A stretch of DNA of 64,000 nucleotides, from positions 62,001 through 126,000 of the forward strand of contig JAIUOW010000002.1 in NCBI GenBank assembly GCA_020161775.1, in the 5' to 3' direction. The position numbers and the translations under genes are program-made. Each line of letters opens with the position of its first letter. The stretch's first letter is position 1. The DNA comes from Pseudomonadota bacterium (GTDB lineage: Bacteria; Pseudomonadota; Gammaproteobacteria; Burkholderiales; Burkholderiaceae_C). This document shows, piece after piece, positions 39,273-47,634 of this stretch. Below the pieces are notes generated by a model that saw nothing but the letters and a program-made list of their open reading frames with translations, was not told the DNA's origin and did not search any database.

Positions 39273-39950
39273 CTACTTTCGTTGATCCACCCGTAACATG
39301 TCCTGCTTTTCATTGATCCAGTCGGGCGCAAATTCGCAATCTGCGTAGTCGCGAAAGTATGGACCACCTAGCGTGAAATGCACATTGGCGGCATTTGCAT
39401 CCGGTGTGCTGTAGCCCACCAAATGATTCCATTGCCTCGGTATTTCACCGATTAGTGAATCATCTGCAAGCCACTTGAACTGGTGCAGTTCCAGCCCGCT
39501 GGCCGTGTTTACGTAATCCGGTGTCAACGCGCGGCACCTCGCGTTGTTGAACAGCATGACGCTCGACCAGTTTTTCTTGGCGTAGGGGGTCTGCGGCGCG
39601 CCCAGGAACTTCACTGTCTCGGCGGGCTGGTGGTCGTGCTTGACGCACATCACGGCATAGCGGTCATCACGCAATGCCCAGAGCCTGGCGATGTCGTCCA
39701 GCACCAGCATGTCGCAGTCCATGAACAGCGACCAGCCTTCATAGCCGCTCAGGTAGGGCGTGAGAAAGCGCGAAAAGGAAAAATCGGTGGACTGCAGCGG
39801 GTTCTTCTCGCGCCACATCAGCTTGCCCAGATTGTTCAGGGCCAGCGGAACAAAGCTGACGGGCTGGCTGGCACGCGCCAGAATGCTGTGGGTCAGCACA
39901 TGCCAGGCGACGGTTTCGCGCTCGTCAAAGCCGATGAAAATGCGGATCAT
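39273..39950 (-). CDS. Glycosyltransferase (DxD type)
   Basis: A 225-residue cytoplasmic glycosyltransferase with GT-A features: N-terminal IRIFIGFDERETVAWHVLTHSIL, and the metal-binding DCDMLVLDDI motif in the middle (WSLFMDCDMLVLDD). No membrane segment. Its start overlaps the stop of the DUF2919 gene by ATGA, so both are on one minus-strand transcript. Placement between pilA and a PglL-like ligase suggests it builds the pilin-linked glycan, though the sugar is not known. Confidence 0.8.
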   Translation of the reverse strand: MIRIFIGFDERETVAWHVLTHSILARASQPVSFVPLALNNLGKLMWREKNPLQSTDFSFSRFLTPYLSGYEGWSLFMDCDMLVLDDIARLWALRDDRYAVMCVKHDHQPAETVKFLGAPQTPYAKKNWSSVMLFNNARCRALTPDYVNTASGLELHQFKWLADDSLIGEIPRQWNHLVGYSTPDANAANVHFTLGGPYFRDYADCEFAPDWINEKQDMLRVDQRK

Positions 39951-40441
39951 GGGGGTGTTTCCACGGGGGGTCTTGCTGGGAAGTCCGCAAACAGACGGCG
40001 ATAATAATCATCGCGCAGTACGCTGGTCAGGACTGCAAGGTCAAAGAGGTTGCAGCTTGCCAGGAACAGCTCGGGCCACCGCCGCCAAACATCCGCCGTC
40101 CAAAACAGCCACGCTGTGGCGCCCAGGTGCGCGAGCACGGCGCAGGCGATCAGCACGCGGGCGTTGCGCCAAAGCCAGCGCCATGGCTGCCCGGCTTCGG
40201 GCAGGCGGCGGGCGGCGGCCAGCAGTACCAGTATGGCGGGTATCTCCAACAGCAGGAAATACCATGAGAACCCATCGCCCAGAACCCGCACCACGTCGGG
40301 GGACCTCCTGGCTGTTGCAAAGACCACCACGACCAGGATCCAGTATCGGCAAAGAATTGCTAGCCCGACCCACAGGACAGCTGGCACGCGAAGCGAGCCG
40401 TGCTTGTCCACATCGAGCAGGCGGTCGTCGATAAAAGCCAT
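39947..40441 (-). CDS. DUF2919-family inner membrane protein
   Basis: A 164-residue protein with about four membrane helices (LWVGLAILCRYWILVVVVF, FLLLEIPAILVLLAAARRL, VLIACAVLAHLGATAWLF, LASCNLFDLAVLTSVL). The opening VDKHGSLRVPAVLWVGLAILCRYWIL resembles YfeZ/DUF2919 proteins of unknown function. It overlaps the glycosyltransferase gene and is divergent from the PglL-like gene with a short shared spacer. Confidence 0.7.
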   Translation of the reverse strand: MAFIDDRLLDVDKHGSLRVPAVLWVGLAILCRYWILVVVVFATARRSPDVVRVLGDGFSWYFLLLEIPAILVLLAAARRLPEAGQPWRWLWRNARVLIACAVLAHLGATAWLFWTADVWRRWPELFLASCNLFDLAVLTSVLRDDYYRRLFADFPARPPVETPP

Positions 40442-40492
40442 GCGCTATCTTAGATCACCCAAATGGGCGCCCATGCACCGGGCATCGCGGGC

Positions 40493-41980
40493 ATGAAGCC
40501 GGCTGTCAGGGGCCTTGCGTGGGCATTGCTGGTCCTGCCTTGGGTTTACCCCTTTGCCTCCGGACCTTCGCCGTCGGTCGAACCCTGGCTGGTGACGCTG
40601 GGCGCCTGCGCACTGCTGGGGTTGTTGTTGTCGGCAATGCCAGGCCTGCGCGCCGAAATGCCCGCGACCATTGCATCTGCGTGGGCCAGCGCCGCACTGC
40701 TCGGCACGGTCATGGCGCTGCTCCAGTACTTTGGCCTGTCGCAGCTTTTTGCGCCTTGGGTTCCGGCCTCCACCACGGGATATGCCTATGGGGCGCTGCG
40801 CCAGCGCAACCAGTTCGCCACCTTGACCCTCCTGGGCGTGATTGCCCTTGCGGTGGGCGTGCGTCTGGGTGCGCGCCCACGCTACCTGCTGCCCGTGGCG
40901 CTGATCCTGGTGGCGGGCAATGCCGCGTCCGCCTCGCGTACCGGCGCGCTGGGGCTGGTGCTGCTCTGCCTGGCGCCACTTGTCTGGCCGTCATGGCGCC
41001 GTCGCAGCATTGTTCTTTTGCTGTTGACATGCATCGTGGGCTACGTGGCGGCGGCTGCCAGCCTGCCAGTTCTGCTCGTGCACTGGCAGGGGCTGGAGGC
41101 GCCGACGGTTTTCGAGCGTATTGCCGCTGCCCCTGGGTGCGGCAGTCGCACGATTCTCTGGTCGAACGTGGTCCAACTGGCGATGCAAAAGCCATGGTTG
41201 GGCTGGGGATGGGGTGAGCTGGACTATGCGCACTATGTCACGCTGTATCCAGGTCAGCGCTTTTGCGACATTCTGGACAATGCGCATCTGCTGCCCCTGC
41301 ATCTTGCCGTGGAGCTGGGCCTGCCCGCCGCAGCGCTGATCATGCTGGGGTTGGTCGGCCTCGTCGCAATTGGCGCGCCATGGCGCGAGGCGCATCCCTA
41401 CCGCCAGATGGCATGGCTGGTGCTGGCGGCCATTGCGCTGCACAGCCTGGTGGAATACCCCTTGTGGTACGGCCCTTTCTGTCTGGCGGTGACGGCGAGC
41501 GTGGCCATCCTGTGCATGCCGCCCGACATGGAGCCGGGGGCCTGGCAGATGCGTTCACCCAACGTCCGCGCGGGCCTGGCCGCGCTGGCGCTGCTGTGCG
41601 TCACGCTGTTCGCCAGCTGGGATTACTGGCGCATCAGCCAGATCTATCTGCCGGTCGAGGCGCGCAGCCCGGCCTACCAGTCAGATCCGCTGGCGCATGC
41701 GCGCAACTCCTGGCTGTTTCACGACCAGGTTCAGTTCGCACAACTGACCACTGTGCGGCTCACGCGCGACAACGCGGCATCGGTGGCGCAGCTGGCCGAG
41801 GCAATGCTGCACTACTCGCCGGAGCCGCGTGTCATCAGGCTGCTGGTCGAAAGTCTTACGCTGCTGGGCCGCGATGACGAAGCCCTGCTGCATCTGGCCC
41901 GCTTTCGCGCTGCGTTTCCCGATGACTATGCCCAGTGGCGCGGCCATGTTGCCCGACCACCTGGCGTTACGCTGCCTTGA
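40493..41980 (+). CDS. PglL-like O-oligosaccharyltransferase / Wzy-family protein
   Basis: About 495 residues from ATG 40493 (40463 is an in-frame alternative), with ten or more membrane helices. The central periplasmic loop carries the Wzy_C-type pattern and the [19 protein letters not shown] motif, followed by [14 protein letters not shown]; this [10 protein letters not shown] stretch is typical of PglL/PilO pilin O-oligosaccharyltransferases. The soluble C-terminus ([13 protein letters not shown]...[23 protein letters not shown]) resembles the PglL C-terminal region. It would transfer lipid-linked glycans to pilin in the periplasm. Its 3' end overlaps convergent moaC by 14 bases. Confidence 0.85.
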   Translation: MKPAVRGLAWALLVLPWVYPFASGPSPSVEPWLVTLGACALLGLLLSAMPGLRAEMPATIASAWASAALLGTVMALLQYFGLSQLFAPWVPASTTGYAYGALRQRNQFATLTLLGVIALAVGVRLGARPRYLLPVALILVAGNAASASRTGALGLVLLCLAPLVWPSWRRRSIVLLLLTCIVGYVAAAASLPVLLVHWQGLEAPTVFERIAAAPGCGSRTILWSNVVQLAMQKPWLGWGWGELDYAHYVTLYPGQRFCDILDNAHLLPLHLAVELGLPAAALIMLGLVGLVAIGAPWREAHPYRQMAWLVLAAIALHSLVEYPLWYGPFCLAVTASVAILCMPPDMEPGAWQMRSPNVRAGLAALALLCVTLFASWDYWRISQIYLPVEARSPAYQSDPLAHARNSWLFHDQVQFAQLTTVRLTRDNAASVAQLAEAMLHYSPEPRVIRLLVESLTLLGRDDEALLHLARFRAAFPDDYAQWRGHVARPPGVTLP

Positions 41981-42443
41981 AGCTGCCTGATTTGCCGCCG
42001 TGCTTTTCAAGCAGGCGCACGGCGTTGATGGTCATCCCCCGGTCCACCGCCTTGCACATGTCATAGATGGTCAGAAGGCCCACCTGAACCGCGGCCAGCG
42101 CCTCCATCTCCACGCCGGTGGGGCCTACGGTTTCCACCCGGGCCGTGCAGCCGACGGCGGGTCCTTCGGGCAGGAATTCAAACTCGACGGCAACGCGTGT
42201 GAGCGCCAGCGGATGGCACAAGGGGACGAGCTCGCTGGTCTTCTTGGCGCCCTGGATGGCTGCGATTCGGGCAATGCCGATGACATCCCCCTTTTTGGCG
42301 GTGCCGCTTTCAATCAGTGCGAGCGTTGCAGCCTGCATTTCAATGCGGCCCGTTGCCACGGCGATGCGATGGGTAGCCGGCTTGGCTGCCACATCCACCA
42401 TATGGGCTTGGCCCTGCGCGTCAAAATGCGTGAGAGAGCTCAT
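41967..42443 (-). CDS. moaC: Cyclic pyranopterin monophosphate synthase
   Basis: MoaC, 158 residues, second step of molybdenum cofactor synthesis with MoaA. Conserved stretches: [84 protein letters not shown] and the end LEKHGGKSG. No moaA is adjacent. It overlaps the 3' end of the PglL-like gene. Confidence 0.96.
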   Translation of the reverse strand: MSSLTHFDAQGQAHMVDVAAKPATHRIAVATGRIEMQAATLALIESGTAKKGDVIGIARIAAIQGAKKTSELVPLCHPLALTRVAVEFEFLPEGPAVGCTARVETVGPTGVEMEALAAVQVGLLTIYDMCKAVDRGMTINAVRLLEKHGGKSGSFKAA

Positions 42444-42502
42444 GGGAAGGGCTGTTAAAAACCGTTTACAGATTGTTCATCTCGATGGGAGATCATACGA
42501 CC

Positions 42503-43261
42503 ATGCTCAACTGGAAAAGTCGCCTGCGTGCCGCAGGGATTCACTTGGGAATCAGCGTCGCTGTAGCCGTACTTGCGGCGCTGCTCGTGTTCGGGCTTTG
42601 GTACCCCTACCCGTATCGGGAGATATCGGGCGGGCGCGAGCTTTTCATGATCGTGGTGACGGTGGACGTGATCCTGGGGCCGCTCATCACCCTGGCCATC
42701 TTCGACTTAAAAAAGCCGTTCAAGGAGTTGCGTCGTGATCTGGTGGTGGTGGGCCTGATCCAGCTGGCCGGCCTGGGGTATGGCTTGTGGACGGTATCGC
42801 TGGCCCGGCCAGCGCACCTGGTCTTCGAGATTGACCGCTTCAGGGTGGTTCATGTTGTTGATGTCCCCGTGGACCTGCTCGGCAAGGAGCCACCGGGTGT
42901 CGATGCGCTGCCGTTGGGCGGGCCGACATTGCTCGCTGTTCGCCCTTTCAGGAACGACGTAGAAAAATTTGACGCCACCATGGTGGCACTAAGGGGCGTG
43001 CCCCTGGGGGCGCGTCCCGACCTGTGGCAGCCGTATGAAGACGCGCGACCTGAGGTGTTGAAAGCCGCCAAGCCGTTGCACGACCTGAAGGCCCGGTTCC
43101 CGCAGCGCGTCGCAGAAATCGACGGATTGCTCAAGGAGCTGGGGCGGATACCGGCCACAACGCTATGGATGCCGATGGCCGCCCGAAAGGTATTCTGGAC
43201 CGTGCTTGTGGATGCTACGACGGCACAGGTGGTTGGTTTCCTGCCGTTGGATTCTTTCTGA
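42503..43261 (+). CDS. TfpX/TfpZ-family type IV pilin accessory protein
   Basis: A 252-residue membrane protein of the TfpX/TfpZ family that assists assembly of particular type IV pilin alleles. N-terminal hydrophobic segments (LGISVAVAVLAALLVFGLWYPYPY, FMIVVTVDVILGPLITLAIF) are followed by the family signature FDLKKPFKELRRDL and a periplasmic domain. I chose ATG 42503, since GGGAG lies 11 bases upstream; ATG 42485 is also in frame. It ends on TGATG shared with the BepA-like gene. Presence four genes from pilA supports a role with that pilin. Confidence 0.85.
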   Translation: MLNWKSRLRAAGIHLGISVAVAVLAALLVFGLWYPYPYREISGGRELFMIVVTVDVILGPLITLAIFDLKKPFKELRRDLVVVGLIQLAGLGYGLWTVSLARPAHLVFEIDRFRVVHVVDVPVDLLGKEPPGVDALPLGGPTLLAVRPFRNDVEKFDATMVALRGVPLGARPDLWQPYEDARPEVLKAAKPLHDLKARFPQRVAEIDGLLKELGRIPATTLWMPMAARKVFWTVLVDATTAQVVGFLPLDSF

Positions 43262-44802
43262 TGGTGCACACCACACAAACCCGTTTTGCACGGCCCTGGC
43301 GTATCCGGCAGGCGCTGGCCGCCACGTTGATCGCTGCTTGCGCGGCGACGATGCCGGTCTCCGCCCAACTCCCCACCCTGGGCGACGGCAGCGAAATGTC
43401 CTCCAGCGCCGAGCGCAAGCTGGGTGAGCGCATTGCGCGCGAGCTGTACCGCGACCCTGACTACATCGACGATCCGGTGCTGGTTGAGTACGTCCAGAAT
43501 ATCTGGCAACCCTTGCTGGCTGCGGCCCGCCAGCGCGGGGACCTCGGCGCCGAGCTGGACCAGCGATTTGCCTGGGAGATCTTTCTCGGCAAGGACCGCA
43601 GCATCAATGCCTTCGCGCTGCCGGGGGGCTATCTGGGGCTGCATCTGGGGCTGGTAGGCGCCGTGGCGAACCGGGACGAGCTGGCTTCGGTGCTGGCGCA
43701 TGAGCTCAGCCACGTCACGCAGCGTCATATCGCGCGCCTGATGACGCAGCAAAACCGCCAGACGCCCTGGCTGGTTGGCGCCATGATCCTGGGCGCGATC
43801 GCTGCCAGCAAGAACCCCGACGCGGCCAACGCCGTGGTCGCGGGCGGCCAGGCGCTTGCGATCCAGAACCAGCTCAATTTCTCGCGCGACATGGAGCGCG
43901 AGGCAGACCGCATCGGCTACGGCGTGATGACGCAGGCCGGCTTTGAGCCGCTGGGTTTCGTGACGATGTTTGACAAGCTGCAGCAAGCCTCACGCCTGAA
44001 CGACAACGGTGCATTTCCTTACCTGCGCAGCCACCCCATGACCACCGAACGGATGGCCGACATGCAGGCCCGCCAGCAGCTGGCCGGGCGCACGGTATCG
44101 CCCGCCGCTGCTTCGCTGGAGCATGCGCTGGTGGCGGCGCGCGCGCGCGTGCTGTCCCAGGGCGCGGTGGATGCGCTGCGTACCCGTGTCGCAGAGGCCC
44201 AGGCCGCGGCGCTTGCCCAGCAAAGCCCGGCGCGCCAGGCGGCAGCGCTGTATGCCGCGGCACTGGCCAGCCTGAAGTTGCGTGAGCCTGCGCAGGCTGA
44301 GCGCTTTGCGCTGGCCTTGCGCCCCTTGGTTCAAGGTGAAGCCGCGGCAGCCCGTCTGGCACGGCTGCTGCTGGCCGAGATCGCGCTGGCCGGTGGCGAC
44401 GCGGTGCGCGCTGCCAGCCTCCTGCCTGCCGGTGACGCGGGTCGTCCAGACGTGCTGCTCGCCGCGCAGGCGGCCTTGCGCACAGGCCGGGCGGCTGATG
44501 CCGCGCAGCGCCTGCAGACCTGGGTGACGCTGCACCCGCGTGACGCAAGCGCCTGGCAACTGCTGGCCCAAGCCCATGGCGCGCTGGGTCAGAACATACG
44601 GGCCATCCGGGCGGAAGCCGAGGCGCAGGTCGGTTGGATGGACTACGCCGCTGCCATGGACCGGTTCAAGGCGGCCCAGGAGTTGGTGCGCAAGATGGCG
44701 CGTGACGGCACGCTGGGCAGCGACCACATCGAGGCGTCGATCATCGACACCCGCGCCCGGCAGGTGGAGTCACTTCTGCGGGAACAGGCTCTCGAGCGCT
44801 GA
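43261..44802 (+). CDS. BepA/YfgC-like M48 metalloprotease with TPR domain
   Basis: A 513-residue periplasmic zinc protease and chaperone of outer-membrane assembly. Signal peptide LAATLIAACAATMPVSAQ, then RSINAFALPGGYLGLHLGL, the zinc motif LAHELSHVTQRH (HExxH) and the third ligand in MEREADRIG. The C-terminal half is TPR-like. It begins in the stop codon of the TfpZ gene (TGATG) and overlaps the convergent holin-like gene by 33 bases. Confidence 0.93.
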   Translation: MVHTTQTRFARPWRIRQALAATLIAACAATMPVSAQLPTLGDGSEMSSSAERKLGERIARELYRDPDYIDDPVLVEYVQNIWQPLLAAARQRGDLGAELDQRFAWEIFLGKDRSINAFALPGGYLGLHLGLVGAVANRDELASVLAHELSHVTQRHIARLMTQQNRQTPWLVGAMILGAIAASKNPDAANAVVAGGQALAIQNQLNFSRDMEREADRIGYGVMTQAGFEPLGFVTMFDKLQQASRLNDNGAFPYLRSHPMTTERMADMQARQQLAGRTVSPAAASLEHALVAARARVLSQGAVDALRTRVAEAQAAALAQQSPARQAAALYAAALASLKLREPAQAERFALALRPLVQGEAAAARLARLLLAEIALAGGDAVRAASLLPAGDAGRPDVLLAAQAALRTGRAADAAQRLQTWVTLHPRDASAWQLLAQAHGALGQNIRAIRAEAEAQVGWMDYAAAMDRFKAAQELVRKMARDGTLGSDHIEASIIDTRARQVESLLREQALER

Positions 44803-45123
44803 GTCGATCACGATGCCGAGCACCGAGTAGATCAGCGAGCCCAGCAAGGCTGCGACGAAGCCGTTGACCTGAAAACCGTCCAGCACGTAGGCAGCGGCCC
44901 AGAACATCAAGGCGTTGATCACAAACAGGAACAGGCCCAACGTGACCACCGTGACGGGCAGCGTCAGTACCACGAGCACCGGGCGCAGGACGATGTTGAA
45001 CAGGCCGATCACAAACGCCGCCACCAGCGCGGCCGTGAAGCTGTTGACCTGGACACCGGAATAGAGGTACGCCACCAATAGCAACGCTGCGGCGCTGAGC
45101 AGCCATTTGATGATGAGTTTCAT
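44770..45123 (-). CDS. Phage-holin-4-like (YvlD family) membrane protein
   Basis: A 117-residue protein with four helices (MKLIIKWLLSAAALLLVAYLY...FTAALVAAFVIGLFNIVLRPVLVVLTLPVTVVTLGLFLFVINALMFWAAAYVL). The NIVLRPVLVVLTLPV pattern defines the Phage_holin_4_2/YvlD group, which are ordinary chromosomal membrane proteins despite the name. No phage genes are nearby. The start is ATG 45123; the 3' end overlaps bepA. Confidence 0.87.
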   Translation of the reverse strand: MKLIIKWLLSAAALLLVAYLYSGVQVNSFTAALVAAFVIGLFNIVLRPVLVVLTLPVTVVTLGLFLFVINALMFWAAAYVLDGFQVNGFVAALLGSLIYSVLGIVIDSALESLFPQK

Positions 45124-45178
45124 GGCAGCAAAGCATAGCACCGCGGCCGGCGCGGGCCGGGTACCTGATGACGGGCGC

Positions 45179-45637
45179 TTATTCCACGCCCAGCAACAGC
45201 ATGGCGCCCATGCCCAGCACGGCGCCGGGCAAGTCCCAGCGCCTGTTCTTTGTGGAGGCAGGGTCGGCCGCCTGCGGCGATGGCTCGGGACCGAACTTGG
45301 GGCGCCGGGCGTCCAGCACGCGGGACGTGCCGTGCTCGGCCTTGAGCTGGTCCGTCAATTCGGGCAGCGGTCCCTTGGCCAGCACTACCGTCACAAGGTC
45401 GCCCGAGGCCTGCAGGCCCGGGACGATCTGTGCAAACAGCTTGTCGGCCCACTTGGCGCGCCAGTTCTCACGTGCGCTGTGGCTGACCCATTTGCTGATG
45501 CGGTGCGTCATGCGCGGCGCGCAAGCCACCAGTACCCAGTGGGTGCGCGGGGCGCCGCCGAGCCCGCTGCGCGTCATGGGGGCCAGCTGTTGTTGCGCGT
45601 GGGCGCCGTCGTCCACATACACAATGATCTTTTCCAT
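45179..45637 (-). CDS. Hypothetical protein, possibly universal-stress-like
   Basis: A 152-residue protein I do not firmly recognise. The start MEKIIVYVDDGAHAQQQLAPM looks like the first strand of a UspA/HUP-type fold, and the middle (LFAQIVPGLQASGDLVTVVLAKGPLPELTDQL) fits alpha/beta alternation. The end is a short hydrophobic tail (AVLGMGAMLLLGVE). Good ribosome site (AAGGAACCCTC). It lies 55 bases downstream of terC on the same strand, so it may share its manganese-controlled transcript. Confidence 0.7.
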   Translation of the reverse strand: MEKIIVYVDDGAHAQQQLAPMTRSGLGGAPRTHWVLVACAPRMTHRISKWVSHSARENWRAKWADKLFAQIVPGLQASGDLVTVVLAKGPLPELTDQLKAEHGTSRVLDARRPKFGPEPSPQAADPASTKNRRWDLPGAVLGMGAMLLLGVE

Positions 45638-45692
45638 GAGGGTTCCTTCGCAAGCGGGGTGGGCAACAGTGAGGCTGATGGCTGCAGTTGGC

Positions 45693-46400
45693 TCAGGCCG
45701 CCTGGCCTTCCTGGTTGGCGGCCGTGCGGCGGTTACGCAGCCAGCCTGCGGCCAGAACGCCCACGATGGCCAGCGCACAGACGCCCCAGTAAGCGAGCAG
45801 GTGCGCCGTGTCCGGGCCCTTGAAGAACTGTGCGAGCAGCTTTTCGTTCACGATCATCTTGCCGGCGGTGAATGCCAGCACGGCCGCGCCGATGTACATG
45901 ATGGACGGGAAGCGCTCCACCAGCTTGAGCACCAGTGTGCTGCCGAATACCACGATGGGAATGCTGACCAGCAGGCCGATGACCACCAGATCGAACGAGC
46001 CGTGCGCAGCGCCGGCCACGCCCAGCACGTTGTCGATGCCCATGACCGCGTCAGCGATCACGATGGTCTTCATGGCGCCCCAGAAAGTGGTGGCACCCGC
46101 GCCGCCGTGCTCGTCGCCGCCGTCGTCGTTCAGCGTCAGCTTGTAGGCAATCCACAGCAGCGCCAGGCCACCCACCAGCATCAGGCCCGGGATCTTGAGC
46201 AGCCAGACAACGCCGATGGTCATCGCCGAGCGCACAACGATCGCACCGACGGTACCCCAGACGATGGCCTTTTTCTGCAGGTGCGTTGGCAGGTTGCGGG
46301 CAGCCAGCGCGATCACGATCGCGTTGTCGCCGGCAAGCACCAGGTCGATGAGGATGATGGCCAACAGGGCCGACCACCACGGGGCGGAAAGAAACTCCAT
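45693..46400 (-). CDS. TerC-family membrane protein (YjbE-like, probable metal exporter)
   Basis: A 235-residue TerC-family protein with seven membrane helices. The family's acidic, metal-binding motifs are visible: IILIDLVLAGDNAIVIALAARNLP in helix 2 and VIADAVMGIDNVLGVAGAAHG later. Relatives export manganese, or help load exported enzymes with it. A candidate yybP-ykoY manganese riboswitch in its 250-base leader and a sigma-70 promoter further up support manganese control. Confidence 0.92.
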   Translation of the reverse strand: MEFLSAPWWSALLAIILIDLVLAGDNAIVIALAARNLPTHLQKKAIVWGTVGAIVVRSAMTIGVVWLLKIPGLMLVGGLALLWIAYKLTLNDDGGDEHGGAGATTFWGAMKTIVIADAVMGIDNVLGVAGAAHGSFDLVVIGLLVSIPIVVFGSTLVLKLVERFPSIMYIGAAVLAFTAGKMIVNEKLLAQFFKGPDTAHLLAYWGVCALAIVGVLAAGWLRNRRTAANQEGQAA

Positions 46401-46499
46401 GCGAAAACTCCGAGTTGTTATCGATCAACAACCCGAGCAGGCGTCGGCAAGGCTGTGTGTGGGGGAATCACAAGCGTACTTCGACCAAACCTGGCTCAG

Positions 46500-46665
46500 G
46501 TTCCAATCGAAGGTCTTGCTCGGCATGGAGTTATGCAGATCTGTGCCCAGCAAGCCGGAAGGTGTACTTCGTAATGACGACTTGCTGATCACCATCGCTG
46601 CGATGCCGGGGCACCTCCCTGTGCGGCGATGGTGGGGAGCTACTCCCCTTCGTGGGGTGGATTAG
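46500..46665 (-). ncRNA. Candidate yybP-ykoY manganese riboswitch
   Basis: Read on the minus strand, the leader of terC contains AAGGGGAGTAGC (complement at 46639-46650), the hallmark 5' loop of yybP-ykoY aptamers. About 120 bases later it contains GCAAGACCTTCGA (complement at 46507-46519), matching the conserved 3' loop. Between them are sequences able to form stem-loops. TerC-type genes are classic targets of this riboswitch. Limits are approximate, and the expression platform would lie at 46401-46500. Confidence 0.65.
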
Positions 46666-46753
46666 AGCAGCCTGGGCGGCGAAAGGCAAGCGGTTGTTGC
46701 TACGCAGTTTCCGCAGCGCTCAAGCGAAATGGCTTTGAAATCGGTATCAATGT

Positions 46754-46782
46754 TAAATAGTTTGCTATAAAAAATGAAGCAA
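46754..46782 (-). promoter_or_regulatory. Sigma-70-like promoter of the terC leader
   Basis: On the minus strand, TTGCTT (46777-46782) is followed after exactly 17 bases by TATTTA (46754-46759), in a locally AT-rich stretch. Transcription from here would run into the candidate riboswitch about 85 bases downstream. The rest of the gap 46401-46879 holds only the riboswitch and the hairpin listed next. Confidence 0.6.
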
Positions 46783-46824
46783 AGACAGGCCGCAACTTGC
46801 GGATTTATCCTACAGGCAGCGCTG

Positions 46825-46847
46825 GCGCACCGGCGGTACCGGTGCGC
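46825..46847. other. Strong 9-bp hairpin upstream of the DUF1289 gene
   Basis: GCGCACCGG and CCGGTGCGC around loop CGGTA form a perfect stem 33 bases before the start at 46880. It could be an operator or a 5' UTR structure for that gene; no T run follows on either strand. Confidence 0.45.
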
Positions 46848-46879
46848 GCTATCATGCCCCTCCCCCTGAACGTCCCTCC

Positions 46880-47320
46880 ATGGCCGGAATCCACATCACT
46901 GACATTGAGGCCGCCATCAACTACTGGCGCGACAAGAGCCCGTCGCCTGACGGCGTGACGCTGGCCGCGCCGTTGCGCGCGCTGGCCGAGGTGTATGCGC
47001 TCATGATTTACTACCATGAGGACGAGGCCGATGAGCGCGGCTTTCCGCCCAAGGCCTATGAAGCCTGGAAAGCCTGGTACGACACCACGCCCGACACCCC
47101 CTGCATCGCCATTTGCTCCACCAGCCAGGGCGACGCTGACTGCAAGGGTTGCGGGCGTACCTTTGAAGAAGTGCAGCTGTGGCCTGAGATGAGTCCGGCG
47201 GCCAAGCGTCAGGTCTGGCGGCGCATCACCCTGCAAAGCGAAGCCTGGCGGTTCAACCGCTATTCGGAGCGGGCGGTCGAGGGCCGGGCCGAAGACGCCG
47301 GCCCGGCGCCGGTGGCCTGA
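46880..47320 (+). CDS. DUF3717-DUF1289 fusion protein
   Basis: A 146-residue protein. Residues 1-~65 (GIHITDIEAAINYWRDKSPSPDG...LAEVYALMIYYHEDE) match DUF3717. Then a DUF1289 domain with four cysteines: TPCIAICSTSQGDADCKGCGRTFEEVQLWPEMSPAAKRQVW. DUF1289 proteins are small predicted metal- or Fe-S-binding proteins of unknown role. The two modules are joined in one chain here. Confidence 0.8.
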   Translation: MAGIHITDIEAAINYWRDKSPSPDGVTLAAPLRALAEVYALMIYYHEDEADERGFPPKAYEAWKAWYDTTPDTPCIAICSTSQGDADCKGCGRTFEEVQLWPEMSPAAKRQVWRRITLQSEAWRFNRYSERAVEGRAEDAGPAPVA

Positions 47321-47329
47321 CAGGACGGC

Positions 47330-47632
47330 ATGCTGCGCCTGACCCGCGCCCCCAACATTGCCATTGCCACGCTCTGGGTGGACATGCTGCGCGAAGCCGG
47401 CATCGATGCGTCGCTGCAGCGTTACTACCTCGGCAGCGTGGCGGGTGACTTGCCACCTGACCAGTGCCTGCCGGAGGTCTGGGTGACCCATGACGAGCAG
47501 GAGGCCCGTGCGCGGGAACTGCTGGACGGGCTGGCGCACCTGCCGCAGCGCCGCTGGATGTGCGCCTGCGGGGAGACGGTGGAAGGCGGCTTTGAACAGT
47601 GCTGGAACTGCGCGCGGCCCATGCCGGCCTGA
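47330..47632 (+). CDS. DUF2007-like small protein with a C-terminal zinc knuckle
   Basis: A 100-residue protein. The N-terminal part (APNIAIATLWVDMLREAGIDASLQRYYL...LPEVWVTHDEQEARARELLDGL) fits DUF2007, a ferredoxin-like signalling fold. The end has CACGETVEGGFEQCWNCARPMP, a four-cysteine zinc-ribbon-like knuckle. It lies nine bases after the DUF1289 gene, probably in one transcript. Function unknown. Confidence 0.75.
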   Translation: MLRLTRAPNIAIATLWVDMLREAGIDASLQRYYLGSVAGDLPPDQCLPEVWVTHDEQEARARELLDGLAHLPQRRWMCACGETVEGGFEQCWNCARPMPA

Positions 47633-47634
47633 GC

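Noticed and set aside
44770-45123. Holin-like protein as sign of a prophage
   Set aside because: This family is a normal chromosomal membrane protein group named after distant phage relatives; no integrase, capsid or lysis genes are nearby.
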